Origin: Pseudomonas sp. MYb60
GTDB lineage: Bacteria > Pseudomonadota > Gammaproteobacteria > Pseudomonadales > Pseudomonadaceae
Reading direction: 5' to 3'
Assembly: GCF_002979555.1 (NCBI RefSeq)
Contig: NZ_PCOZ01000006.1
Location: forward strand, 248,001 to 312,000
Length of the DNA stretch: 64,000 nt
A program made the translations under genes and the position numbers. A model generated the notes under the pieces. It worked only from the letters and a program-made list of their open reading frames with translations. It made no database searches and was not told the origin of the DNA. Below, in pieces: positions 34,402 to 42,720 of this stretch. Position 1 is the stretch's first letter, and every line of letters starts with the position of its first letter.

Positions 34402-34916
34402 TCGAACCGAAGGGCGCCAACAAGTTTGTCGATTACCGTCTGAGCATTGCCCGCCAGGCTTTCACGGGACCAGCCGGCGCGCGCGCCGCTCTTGCTCCAG
34501 AGGACGGTGCCGTCCTTGGCGTCGAGGACGCGCAGGCTGACGCCGACCGCAGGCTCGCCGTCCAGGCCGTTCTTGTATTGCCACTCTTCCACGCTGCCGG
34601 AGACGACGTAGTCGAGGCGCTGCTCGCGCGCCCACTCCAGGGCACCGGTCAAGCGCTCGTTGTCGTCCATCAGGGCTTGTTCGCCCTGGGTGCTGGTTGG
34701 GTAGACCCGCGCCTTGACGCCATGGCTGTTGAGCACGCTGAGCAGGATCTGCTCGCTGCGCTCACCGGCTTGCGGGGTTTGCGAATAGTTGACCATCGGC
34801 ACGATGCCCCATTTGGCATTGCGCGACAGGTTCGGGCTGGTATCGCTGGTGAAGCTCGAGCAACCGGCGACGAACAGTACTGTCAGAGCCAGGCTCAGGT
34901 TACGAATTGCTTGCAT
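34398..34916 (-). CDS. pelC: Outer-membrane lipoprotein PelC
   Basis: A 172-residue lipoprotein. The lipobox LFVAGC places the acylated Cys at residue 19. The mature protein includes GIVPMVNYSQTPQAGERSEQILLSVL and DYVVSGSVEEWQYKNG. PelC forms a periplasmic dodecameric ring that funnels the cationic polymer to PelB. GGGAGA lies 10 nt before the ATG. It overlaps pelD by 4 nt (GTGA). Confidence 0.96.
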   Translation of the reverse strand: MQAIRNLSLALTVLFVAGCSSFTSDTSPNLSRNAKWGIVPMVNYSQTPQAGERSEQILLSVLNSHGVKARVYPTSTQGEQALMDDNERLTGALEWAREQRLDYVVSGSVEEWQYKNGLDGEPAVGVSLRVLDAKDGTVLWSKSGARAGWSRESLAGNAQTVIDKLVGALRFE

Positions 34917-34942
34917 AGGTTTTTCTCCCGTAGATTCTGTAA

Positions 34943-37900
34943 TCAGCGCCCGAAACGCACGCCGTAGCTCATACCCAGTGTGCCGCCGGACTGGCCATCC
35001 CCGCCCTGTGGCGCAGATTGGTAACCGAAGGTCAGGGCCAGTTCGTCATCACCCAGCACTTCGAAGCCGATGCCCGTGTTGATGCCGTAGTTGAAGGTTT
35101 GGTCGATCCATTGCCAGCCCGCTGTCATGTCCACCAGCCAGGTGTACTGCGGCTTGCTGCGCACCAGGGCGCCCGGTATGCCGCGGCGCCAGGAGGTGCC
35201 GACGTAGAGTTGGCCGTAGCGGCTTTGCAGCAGATCGCCGGATGTCACCGTCTGGGGATCGTCCTGATCGACAAGTACTTTGACCGGGCCTTTGAAAGCA
35301 CTCTCACTGGCGAGGTAATCCAGGTTGCGATCGTTCACGCTGTTCTTCTGGTAGTCCACACCGCTGCGCACCGTCCAGTTAGGCCCGGCGAATTCCAGCG
35401 TGTGGTTGAGTTCCAGCTTCACCGCGTGGCCAGTCCCCAGCGAATCACCCGCACGGGTCGAGAACGAACGTTGCGCCACTTCCCAGCTCAACTGGTCGCG
35501 TGCGGTCAGGCCGTGACGACCGCCCACCCAGGCGCGGTCCTGCTGGCCGAAAGCGCGCATCAGGCCGCTGTCGTCGCTCTTGCGGTGCCAGTCCAGGCCC
35601 GTCTCGATCTGATGGCTGTTGCCCAGCTGCCACATGCGCGACAGGCCCAGGCCATTGCGGTCGTCGTCCTTGCGCTGGCTGGTATCGGCGAACAATTTCC
35701 AGCTGCCGTTTTCCACCGCGCGCACCAGGGTCAGCGCGGCGTTGCTCTCGTCACCGATCCGCGACGAGATGATGTCGTCGCCTTTGTATTTACCGTGCTC
35801 CGCCTCAAAGTCGGCGTACCACTTGTCACCCAGGTTATGGGCGATTTGCAGGCGCGGCGAATCAAACGACAGGCCACCGAAGTCCTGCTTCTGGTAGGAC
35901 AGCAGGGCGCCTTGCGGCGTACTTTCGTGGATCTCCACGGCCTGGCGACGCAGCTGTTCATTCACCGAATCCGGCTGGTCGTCACCCAATGCAGACAGGC
36001 TGGTTTCCAGCGCTTCATTGGTGCGACCCAAACGGCTGAGTGCCTGGGCACGCTGCGCCGGGTTCAGGTCGCTGCTGGCCAGCAGCGTCTCGACCTGGTC
36101 TTTATTGCGGCTGCGCAGGGCTTCCTGGATCTGCTCGTACCGGTCGACCTTGAGGCCCTGGGTGCGAGCCCAGGCCAGCCAGTCGTCTTTCTGCGCTTGC
36201 TGGTTGGTCGCGTCGAGGCGAGCCAGCAGGCGTTCGAACCACAGCTGTTTCATCGACGGCGAACCGTCCTTCCACTTGAGCAATTCCTGCTGGGCCTTGC
36301 GCGGCGAGTAGCTGCTGGACATCAGGCGCAGCCAGATCGCATAACGCTGGGACGACGGTTGCAGGTTGTCGGCTTCGGGGCTGCGCAGCAGTTTCAAGCG
36401 CAGGCGCTGGGCAGCATCCTGGTAGCCCGACGTTTCCAATGCGTCAGCGTATGCCGCCTGCACCAACCAGTCGTTGGGGCTGAGCTTGAGGTACATGCGA
36501 TACCAGGCCAAGGCCTCTGCATCACGCCCCAACAGCTGGCTGGCACTGGCAAACGGCAGCCACAGCAAGCGGTCTTCGCGAGCGTAGGCACGCCATTTGG
36601 TCAGCAGTGGCTTGAGCTTCGCCGCATCGGCCTGGTCAACGTAGAGCCAGGTCAGGCGTTCGCGGAACAGGTTGTCAGCCGGGTACAGTTCCAGACCCTG
36701 CAAGTACAAACGCTCCGCTTCAGCCGTGTCGCCCTGCTCGATAGCCAGGGCGCCACGCACGGCCAAAACCTGTGCTTGCTGGTAGGCCTCGGGGTATCGC
36801 TTGGCGTCGTCCAACAGGTCGACCACCTGATCCCACTCTTGCAGTTCCTGGGCAAGCTGCAACGCCTCCACCAGGCGCTGCGGGTCTTGCGCGCGGTGCC
36901 AGCTGGCGACCATCAATGCCAGTGCGCGCTGCGGATCGCTGGTCCGGTAAAGCGTGATCAACTGGCTCTCATCGCCACTGGTCAGCTTGCCGTTGATAGC
37001 CAGCAGATGCTCCAGTGACACACGCAGGTCTTCATCACGCTCAAGGTCCCAGGCCAGGGCCGCACGGGTGTGCCAATACTCCGGATCCTTGATGGAAGGG
37101 TCGTCCGACTTCATCACTTCCCACGCGGCCTGTTCGTCGAACAGCTTCATGTAGGTGCCGGCCCAGTCGACCTGCTCGGTGGTGGTCAGCTTGAAGCGTT
37201 TGGAATAGTCCTGGTACACCTTGCCCTTGGCGACAAACTTCCCGGTGTTTTCCAGGTTCTGCAGCAAGCGGGTCCACGCCAGGCGGTGCGCCGGGTATTT
37301 GCGCAAATAGGTACGCAGCCAGGTTTCGGCCTCTTCAGGCGTACCACGGGATTCATGACCGTAGATCAGCGCGTCCAGCTCGATATCGGTGAGCGCGCGC
37401 TGCTCCATGATCTCGGCCAACAACGGAATCGAACGGTCAAAGTCGAACTGCTGGCTGGCCAGGCGCCACGCATGTTCACGGGTCTTGGGATCTTCCTGCA
37501 GCTTGAGCAGGCGAATCCAGTAGCCCAGCGCCGCAGCATTATCGCCACGCCATTCGCCGAGGCGGGCCATTTGCTCCAGCAGTTCGGTGTCGTCCGGGTA
37601 ATCCACAGCCAGTTGCTGACCCGTCTCCCATGCGCCCGCCAGGTCGTTGATCGCCAGGCGTACATGGAATTCTTTCAGCGCAATCTTCGGGTTGTCCGGC
37701 TGCAGCGCGTGCCATTGTTTGAGTACACGCTGGGCAAGCTCGAACTGCTTGGTGGCCACGGCCACATCGACACCTTGTTCCAGCCATGCCGCATCGGTTT
37801 GCGCATTGGTGAGCTGAGGCAATTCGTCGGACAGCACCTGGGCGGCCTGCGCGTCGCGGCCGGCGCTCAACAGGCTGTTGAACGCCAGCTGCGCGTACTC

Positions 37901-38527
37901 TCGCCGCTCGCCAGGTTGCTGGGCATCACGTTTGAGCTGCAGGTAGATGTCTGCAGCGCGCGCAGGTTGCTCGCCCGCCAGGTACCACTGGGCAGCGGAC
38001 TTGAGCGCCTGGGTGTGTTGCGACGGATCGCGCCCGGCGATTTCTTCAAAAACGCTGGCGGCAAACGCCGGGGCCTGCAACTCCAGCGCCAGCTTCGCCA
38101 GGCTCTGCAACTGCGGCACGGCCAGTTTGCGGTGATCGAAACTCTGCAAGCGCTCGACCAGCGCCTGCTGGGCGATCAGGTCCTTGCCGCTCGCGGCCAC
38201 CAGGGCATCGAGTTCCAGCCGGTAGTAAGCCTGGGTTTCCGGCTGCGGCTTGGGCCACGCTTCCAGGTGCTGGCGCGCCTTGTCGTAGTCGCCCAGACGA
38301 ATCAGCAAGTCGACCAGTTGCAAACGCAGGCGATCGTCATCCGGATGCGCCGTCAGCAACAGCTCGGCATAGTTGGCCGACACGGCATCGGGCTCACGTC
38401 CGTCGGGTTGGAATACTTCTTCACGCTGGAAGGTCGCCCACAGCAGACCTCCCACGGCAACCGCGACGACCGCCAGGGCCCAGGGATTGAGCAGGCGGCT
38501 GTTTTTAGTTGCAGAGGAGTTGACCAT
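34943..38527 (-). CDS. pelB: Outer-membrane export porin with TPR scaffold, PelB
   Basis: A 1194-residue protein, the usual PelB size. An N-terminal membrane anchor (about 15-32) is followed by ~850 residues of tetratricopeptide repeats (for example ELLLTAHPDDDRLRLQLVDLLIRLGDYDKARQHL) and a C-terminal beta-barrel from about residue 880, ending GMSYGVRFGR. The TPR region recruits and activates PelA, and the barrel is the outer-membrane exit for Pel. It overlaps pelA by 23 nt. The terminal residue is Arg after Gly rather than the more common Phe, so the final strand signal is slightly unusual. Confidence 0.95.
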   Translation of the reverse strand: MVNSSATKNSRLLNPWALAVVAVAVGGLLWATFQREEVFQPDGREPDAVSANYAELLLTAHPDDDRLRLQLVDLLIRLGDYDKARQHLEAWPKPQPETQAYYRLELDALVAASGKDLIAQQALVERLQSFDHRKLAVPQLQSLAKLALELQAPAFAASVFEEIAGRDPSQHTQALKSAAQWYLAGEQPARAADIYLQLKRDAQQPGERREYAQLAFNSLLSAGRDAQAAQVLSDELPQLTNAQTDAAWLEQGVDVAVATKQFELAQRVLKQWHALQPDNPKIALKEFHVRLAINDLAGAWETGQQLAVDYPDDTELLEQMARLGEWRGDNAAALGYWIRLLKLQEDPKTREHAWRLASQQFDFDRSIPLLAEIMEQRALTDIELDALIYGHESRGTPEEAETWLRTYLRKYPAHRLAWTRLLQNLENTGKFVAKGKVYQDYSKRFKLTTTEQVDWAGTYMKLFDEQAAWEVMKSDDPSIKDPEYWHTRAALAWDLERDEDLRVSLEHLLAINGKLTSGDESQLITLYRTSDPQRALALMVASWHRAQDPQRLVEALQLAQELQEWDQVVDLLDDAKRYPEAYQQAQVLAVRGALAIEQGDTAEAERLYLQGLELYPADNLFRERLTWLYVDQADAAKLKPLLTKWRAYAREDRLLWLPFASASQLLGRDAEALAWYRMYLKLSPNDWLVQAAYADALETSGYQDAAQRLRLKLLRSPEADNLQPSSQRYAIWLRLMSSSYSPRKAQQELLKWKDGSPSMKQLWFERLLARLDATNQQAQKDDWLAWARTQGLKVDRYEQIQEALRSRNKDQVETLLASSDLNPAQRAQALSRLGRTNEALETSLSALGDDQPDSVNEQLRRQAVEIHESTPQGALLSYQKQDFGGLSFDSPRLQIAHNLGDKWYADFEAEHGKYKGDDIISSRIGDESNAALTLVRAVENGSWKLFADTSQRKDDDRNGLGLSRMWQLGNSHQIETGLDWHRKSDDSGLMRAFGQQDRAWVGGRHGLTARDQLSWEVAQRSFSTRAGDSLGTGHAVKLELNHTLEFAGPNWTVRSGVDYQKNSVNDRNLDYLASESAFKGPVKVLVDQDDPQTVTSGDLLQSRYGQLYVGTSWRRGIPGALVRSKPQYTWLVDMTAGWQWIDQTFNYGINTGIGFEVLGDDELALTFGYQSAPQGGDGQSGGTLGMSYGVRFGR

Positions 38528-41318
38528 TACTCACCTGCTTCATAGGTAATTGAAAAGTCCACAGGCCAGCCGAAGCCTTGCCCGCAAAACGTTGTCCATC
38601 CACTTCCACACGGCAGGCAGTTGCCGAGCGCACAGAGAAGGACAGGTCGAACTGACCAGCAAAGGCAAAGCTCACGCGACGATCATCCAGGTAACGCCAG
38701 TCCAGCAAAGGCAGGTTGGCTTCTTCCAGCGCCGGGCGCGGGTCTCTGTCGGCACGCAGCACCAGCAATGCGCTGTCGCTGCTCAAGGCGACATAACGCC
38801 CCTGCGGCAAGTCGCGCACGCCGGCAACGCCTTTTGACTGGAGCAGATCAGGCCAGCCCATTTGCGGGTCGAGGCGCACGGTACGCAGGGCGTCCATGCC
38901 ACGAATCTGCCAGGCGCCATCGGCGGTACGCGCCAGGCTGGACTGGTAGAGACCGTGCAGGCGGTCGAGGTAGTCGCTCATCCACAACGAAATCGGCTGC
39001 TGCTCACGCATATAGCCGTAGATCTCGTGCATGGCCTTGATCGAGGCTTGCTTGGTGCTGGAGTAGAAGTGGTAGTACAGGTGCAGGCCCCGCAAGCGGC
39101 GCGGCGAGTCGGTCAATTCGAAGGTTTCGATCAACTCGCGAAAACCGTAGTACGGGCCCTTCCACAGGTTGGTGTACAGGTTTTCGTTGATGATAGGCGC
39201 GTAGTACTGCAACCCGCCCGGCGTAGGCCGCAACAACGGATTAAGGCCGGTCAGCGAGGGATCGGCCTTGGTCATGATGGTTTCGGCACCGTTGACGTTT
39301 TTCAAGCCGGCGTCATAGGCCAGCTTGATGGTGTCCGAAGAGGGCAGCGCGTCACCGGGCCAGAACACCAGCTTCACCGGCTTTTCCGGGGTGGTCAGGT
39401 TCTGGTTGATGTAGTCGCGCGAACCGAAAATCTCTCGGCGAAAATCAATCTTGTTGTAACCCGCGATCTTCATGTTCAAGCCGTATTCCGGGTTGAAGTT
39501 TTCGCGCTTCTTGGCTTTTTCCGGCTGCATGAAAAAGGGGTGGCTATAGGTATGCGTGGCCACTTCGACTTTGGGGTTGGCGAAGATTTCGCGCGCAATC
39601 GGCTCCAGCTCGCGAGCCAGGAAAGGGAACGCACCGTGCGGCGAGATTTCGCCTTCGATGATCGACACCGAGGTCAGGAAAGGGTTGGGCTTGATGTAGT
39701 CGTCCAGCGTATGGCGACCAGCGTAAGGCGTGCCCTTCACTTCGGCGCGCGATGGAAAGCCATCACCGTCGATGTGCACGGTGGCGATGCGACGGCCGTT
39801 TTCGGTGGTCGTGTCCGGGCGCGGTTGGGCCGGCAGGCGCAGGCTGGCCTGGAGGAAGGCGAATGGGTCGAGGATCCAGCGGCTACGCTCGTTGTTGATT
39901 TCCAGCAGATAAGGCGCCAGTGCCAGGCCGCCCCATTTGCCGACCACCACCGGGTTGAAAACAGCGCCGCCGGCACCGCTCAAAGACAATGCCGGCGTCG
40001 GGCCGTTGGGCAATACCGAGACGGAGGCCAGGTCGCGGGAGCGCGGTACCACCGGCGCTTCGAACGAGCCCAACAAGGCTTTGTCCTGATGCGTGATGGT
40101 CAGCACCTGGGTGGGAGGAGGCACATCGCGCTTGAGGCCCAGGCGTTTGAGCAGCAGTTTGTCTTCAACCGGCAGGCCGCTGAAAAAAACCACCGGCACC
40201 TGCTCATCCAGGCGCGCATTGATAAACCGGTTGAACGCCGGTGCATCCTGGGGCGGGCCACTGGTCATCCAGGTCACTACGCCGGCATACAAGCCGCTGA
40301 AGCTGTACTGCGGCAGGTCACTGTTGGCGGGCAGGTAGTCGACCCGGTAGCCGAGGTATTCCAGCAGCCCGCCCAGGTTGCTGTGACCGGCGGTGTCTTC
40401 CAGCGCGCCTTCGCGCGGGTCGAAGACCAGCGCAATGCGACGGGGCTGTACTTCGATGCTGCTGATACCCAGGGTATTGAGATCAGGGGTGCTGATGTAC
40501 GGGATGAACCCTTCATCACGCAGACGCTTGGCAAGTTTGCGCGCTTCTTCGCGACGCTCAGGTGGCAAGTAGTCGATCGCTACCAGCGGCACACCCTTGG
40601 CGCGCAGCGGCTGCAAGTGCGTTTCAAGCCATTGGCGATCGGACTCGGACACCGGACGGTAGCGTTTGGCAGAAGCATCCCAGCCGGCATGGATCGACTC
40701 GACCGCGACCGCAGCCGCCACGCCGTCCAGTTCTGGCAACACTTCGAAGCCACGGTTGAAGAACAGCTTCAGCTTGGGCTGACGCTTGTGCAACTCACGC
40801 AGCAAACTGGCCAGCCCCACGCGCTGGGCTTCTCGGGAAGCCGGAGGCAACAATTGGAAACTGTCGAGTGTGTCGAGAAACAAACCTGCATAGCCCTGCG
40901 CTTCCAATGCCTTGGCGCGACCGAACAGATGCTCACGCCAGGCTGGCGAGGTGAGGTCCATCACCTGGCTGTTCCAGGAGTCGTTGCGCACGGGCGAGAT
41001 CGCTTTGCTCAACCCGGCCTTGTCGACTTCGGCTTTGTTGCCGTCGAACTCACCGATGGACAGGTAGGCAAATGGCTGGCTGCCCATTGTGCGCAAGGTT
41101 TTCACCTTGGCTGGCGTCATATGGCCTGGCTCGACCACCGCCCAATCGAACTGCGACAGCTCTGGAATCGGCGGCTGGTCGGCGTACCAGAAAGCAACGC
41201 TGGTCGGGGCTGACAACGCAGCGGCATGCACCGCCGGCACACCGACAAACAGAGCAAGAGCAGCTAGCAGCCGCTCAGCGATTGCGCGGACACGCGTCCT
41301 GCGAAAAACGATTTCCAT
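38505..41318 (-). CDS. pelA: Pel hydrolase/deacetylase PelA
   Basis: A 937-residue periplasmic protein with signal peptide (about residues 1-33). Domains in order: glycoside hydrolase (about 40-290; catalytic Glu207 in AVAVESIHAGW, equivalent to P. aeruginosa E218), a reductase-like fold (about 295-500) and a CE18-type deacetylase (from ~510; Asp517 and Asp519 in VHIDGDG, His589 and His593 in THTYSHPF, matching D528/D530/H600/H604 with a constant offset of 11). All catalytic residues are present. It deacetylates and trims Pel during export. It follows pelX after a 62-nt gap. Confidence 0.97.
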   Translation of the reverse strand: MEIVFRRTRVRAIAERLLAALALFVGVPAVHAAALSAPTSVAFWYADQPPIPELSQFDWAVVEPGHMTPAKVKTLRTMGSQPFAYLSIGEFDGNKAEVDKAGLSKAISPVRNDSWNSQVMDLTSPAWREHLFGRAKALEAQGYAGLFLDTLDSFQLLPPASREAQRVGLASLLRELHKRQPKLKLFFNRGFEVLPELDGVAAAVAVESIHAGWDASAKRYRPVSESDRQWLETHLQPLRAKGVPLVAIDYLPPERREEARKLAKRLRDEGFIPYISTPDLNTLGISSIEVQPRRIALVFDPREGALEDTAGHSNLGGLLEYLGYRVDYLPANSDLPQYSFSGLYAGVVTWMTSGPPQDAPAFNRFINARLDEQVPVVFFSGLPVEDKLLLKRLGLKRDVPPPTQVLTITHQDKALLGSFEAPVVPRSRDLASVSVLPNGPTPALSLSGAGGAVFNPVVVGKWGGLALAPYLLEINNERSRWILDPFAFLQASLRLPAQPRPDTTTENGRRIATVHIDGDGFPSRAEVKGTPYAGRHTLDDYIKPNPFLTSVSIIEGEISPHGAFPFLARELEPIAREIFANPKVEVATHTYSHPFFMQPEKAKKRENFNPEYGLNMKIAGYNKIDFRREIFGSRDYINQNLTTPEKPVKLVFWPGDALPSSDTIKLAYDAGLKNVNGAETIMTKADPSLTGLNPLLRPTPGGLQYYAPIINENLYTNLWKGPYYGFRELIETFELTDSPRRLRGLHLYYHFYSSTKQASIKAMHEIYGYMREQQPISLWMSDYLDRLHGLYQSSLARTADGAWQIRGMDALRTVRLDPQMGWPDLLQSKGVAGVRDLPQGRYVALSSDSALLVLRADRDPRPALEEANLPLLDWRYLDDRRVSFAFAGQFDLSFSVRSATACRVEVDGQRFAGKASAGLWTFQLPMKQVSNGQLLCN

Positions 41319-41380
41319 AATTCACTCTTGAAAATGACTGAGCCGATACTGCGTTGTCGCCGGACTGGGTGGCCGGCGGA

Positions 41381-42313
41381 TTACAAACTACGCAAAAGCT
41401 GCGCCAAACCCTGGCCGATGGACGTCGGCTCCGTCAGTTCGAAGCGTTCCAGCAAACGGGTGTTGTCGGCGCGCGAATGGCGAATGTCGCCTTGACGTGG
41501 CGCCTGGTAGGTCACGTTCAACGGAGTGCCCGTGGCTTCACCCAGTTCAGCGATCAGATCGTTGAGGCTGGTGGAGCGGCTGAGGCCAACGTTGATTGCG
41601 CCTGGCGCCGGCTTGCTGGCCTCGACCGCCTGGACAAGGATGCTGACCAGATCCTGCACGTATACGAAGTCGCGAGTCTGGCCGCCGTCACCAAATACGG
41701 TGATCGGCTTTTTCGCCTGCGCGCGCTCGGTGAAGATGCTGATCACGCCGGAGTAAGGCGAGGATGGGTCCTGGCGTGGACCGAAGATATTGAAGAAGCG
41801 GAAGATCACCGGCTCCAGCCCGTGTTCGCGACGGTAGAAGTCCAGGTAATACTCGCTGGCCAACTTGTCGCTGGCGTAAGGCGTCAGCGGGAATTTTGGC
41901 GTGTCTTCGACGATGGCAGTGCCTTCGCCGTTGTTGCCGTAAGTGGCTGCGCTGGACGCAAACACCACACGCACTACGCCGGCCTTGAGCATGGCCTGGC
42001 AAACGTTGAGCGTGCCGACGAAGTTGGCTTGGTGGGTCGCAACCGGATCATCCACGGAGGCCTGCACCGATGCCACTGCAGCCAAGTGCACCACGGCGCT
42101 GCAATCGCGCATGGCCTGCTCCACGACGGCGCTGTCGGCCACGTCACCGATCACCAGCTCCAGGTCAGGATTACCGACGGGAAGGTTGGCCACCTTGCCG
42201 GTCGACAAATTGTCCAGTACGCGAATCTTGTAGCCTTTGCCAAGCAAAGCATCTACCAGATGAGACCCAATGAAACCTGCACCACCCGTAACCAGAATTC
42301 GTCCTACTGCCAT
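41381..42313 (-). CDS. pelX: UDP-N-acetylglucosamine C4-epimerase, PelX type
   Basis: A 310-residue extended short-chain dehydrogenase. The Rossmann motif GGAGFIGS is at 10-17, and the catalytic triad is Ser121 (FASSAATYG), Tyr146 and Lys150 (PYASDK). In P. protegens the first gene of the pel cluster, pelX, encodes a UDP-GlcNAc C4-epimerase that supplies UDP-GalNAc for Pel; residues 121 and 146 fall at the same positions there as I recall. Location directly upstream of pelA in the same orientation supports this over a generic GalE. The ATG has GGAAG about 8 nt upstream. Confidence 0.88.
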   Translation of the reverse strand: MAVGRILVTGGAGFIGSHLVDALLGKGYKIRVLDNLSTGKVANLPVGNPDLELVIGDVADSAVVEQAMRDCSAVVHLAAVASVQASVDDPVATHQANFVGTLNVCQAMLKAGVVRVVFASSAATYGNNGEGTAIVEDTPKFPLTPYASDKLASEYYLDFYRREHGLEPVIFRFFNIFGPRQDPSSPYSGVISIFTERAQAKKPITVFGDGGQTRDFVYVQDLVSILVQAVEASKPAPGAINVGLSRSTSLNDLIAELGEATGTPLNVTYQAPRQGDIRHSRADNTRLLERFELTEPTSIGQGLAQLLRSL

Positions 42314-42545
42314 GAAGTATTCTTCCTAAAGACACAAGTGCAGATGCTAAACAGCAGGCCTGCTAATAAGGTGACAGCGTTTATTGGGTAAACTGATCAA
42401 CGCTGCTTGGCCAACCCTGGACAAGCCGCAACATCCCTACATCTTTAAGCAAAACAGCACGGGACGAATCTGCGTCATTTAATGCCATTTTAATGGCTTA
42501 GAGCCATCAAAATCGACGCAAATAATGTTGGATCCGTCTGGAACT

Positions 42546-42559
42546 GTCAACGTATTGTC
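42546..42559. promoter_or_regulatory. Candidate FleQ box 2 (imperfect)
   Basis: GTCAACGTATTGTC agrees with the FleQ consensus GTCAATAAATTGAC at 10 of 14 positions. It lies 37 nt from the better site at 42597-42610 in the pelX/M48 intergenic region. In P. aeruginosa, FleQ binds paired boxes at pel and switches from repressor to activator on binding c-di-GMP. Confidence 0.4.
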
Positions 42560-42596
42560 TTGTCTGCCGCCAAACGGTAAATATCCAATCATGGTC

Positions 42597-42610
42597 GTCA
42601 TTTATTTGAC
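42597..42610. promoter_or_regulatory. Candidate FleQ box 1
   Basis: GTCATTTATTTGAC has both GTCA/TGAC half-sites intact with a six-base A/T spacer, the layout of the FleQ consensus. It lies ~285 nt upstream of pelX and 111 nt upstream of the divergent M48 gene. The 42314-42720 gap also holds nested inverted repeats (GCCATTTTAATGGC and ATGGCTTAGAGCCAT, 42485-42510) that could be another operator. Regulation of pel by FleQ here is inferred. Confidence 0.55.
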
Positions 42611-42720
42611 ATAAATTCAGCGTTGCCCCCAGTGCGATTCCATCCACAGGACACCGTTGATGATTTCGCAAGCATAGCCATAAAGTGGAAAACTGCTGCT
42701 CAAATTTGCGTGGTGAACGG

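Noticed and set aside
35018..38545. Long plus-strand frames (666 and 491 residues) opposite pelB
   Set aside because: Antisense shadows of the TPR-rich, GC-rich pelB gene.
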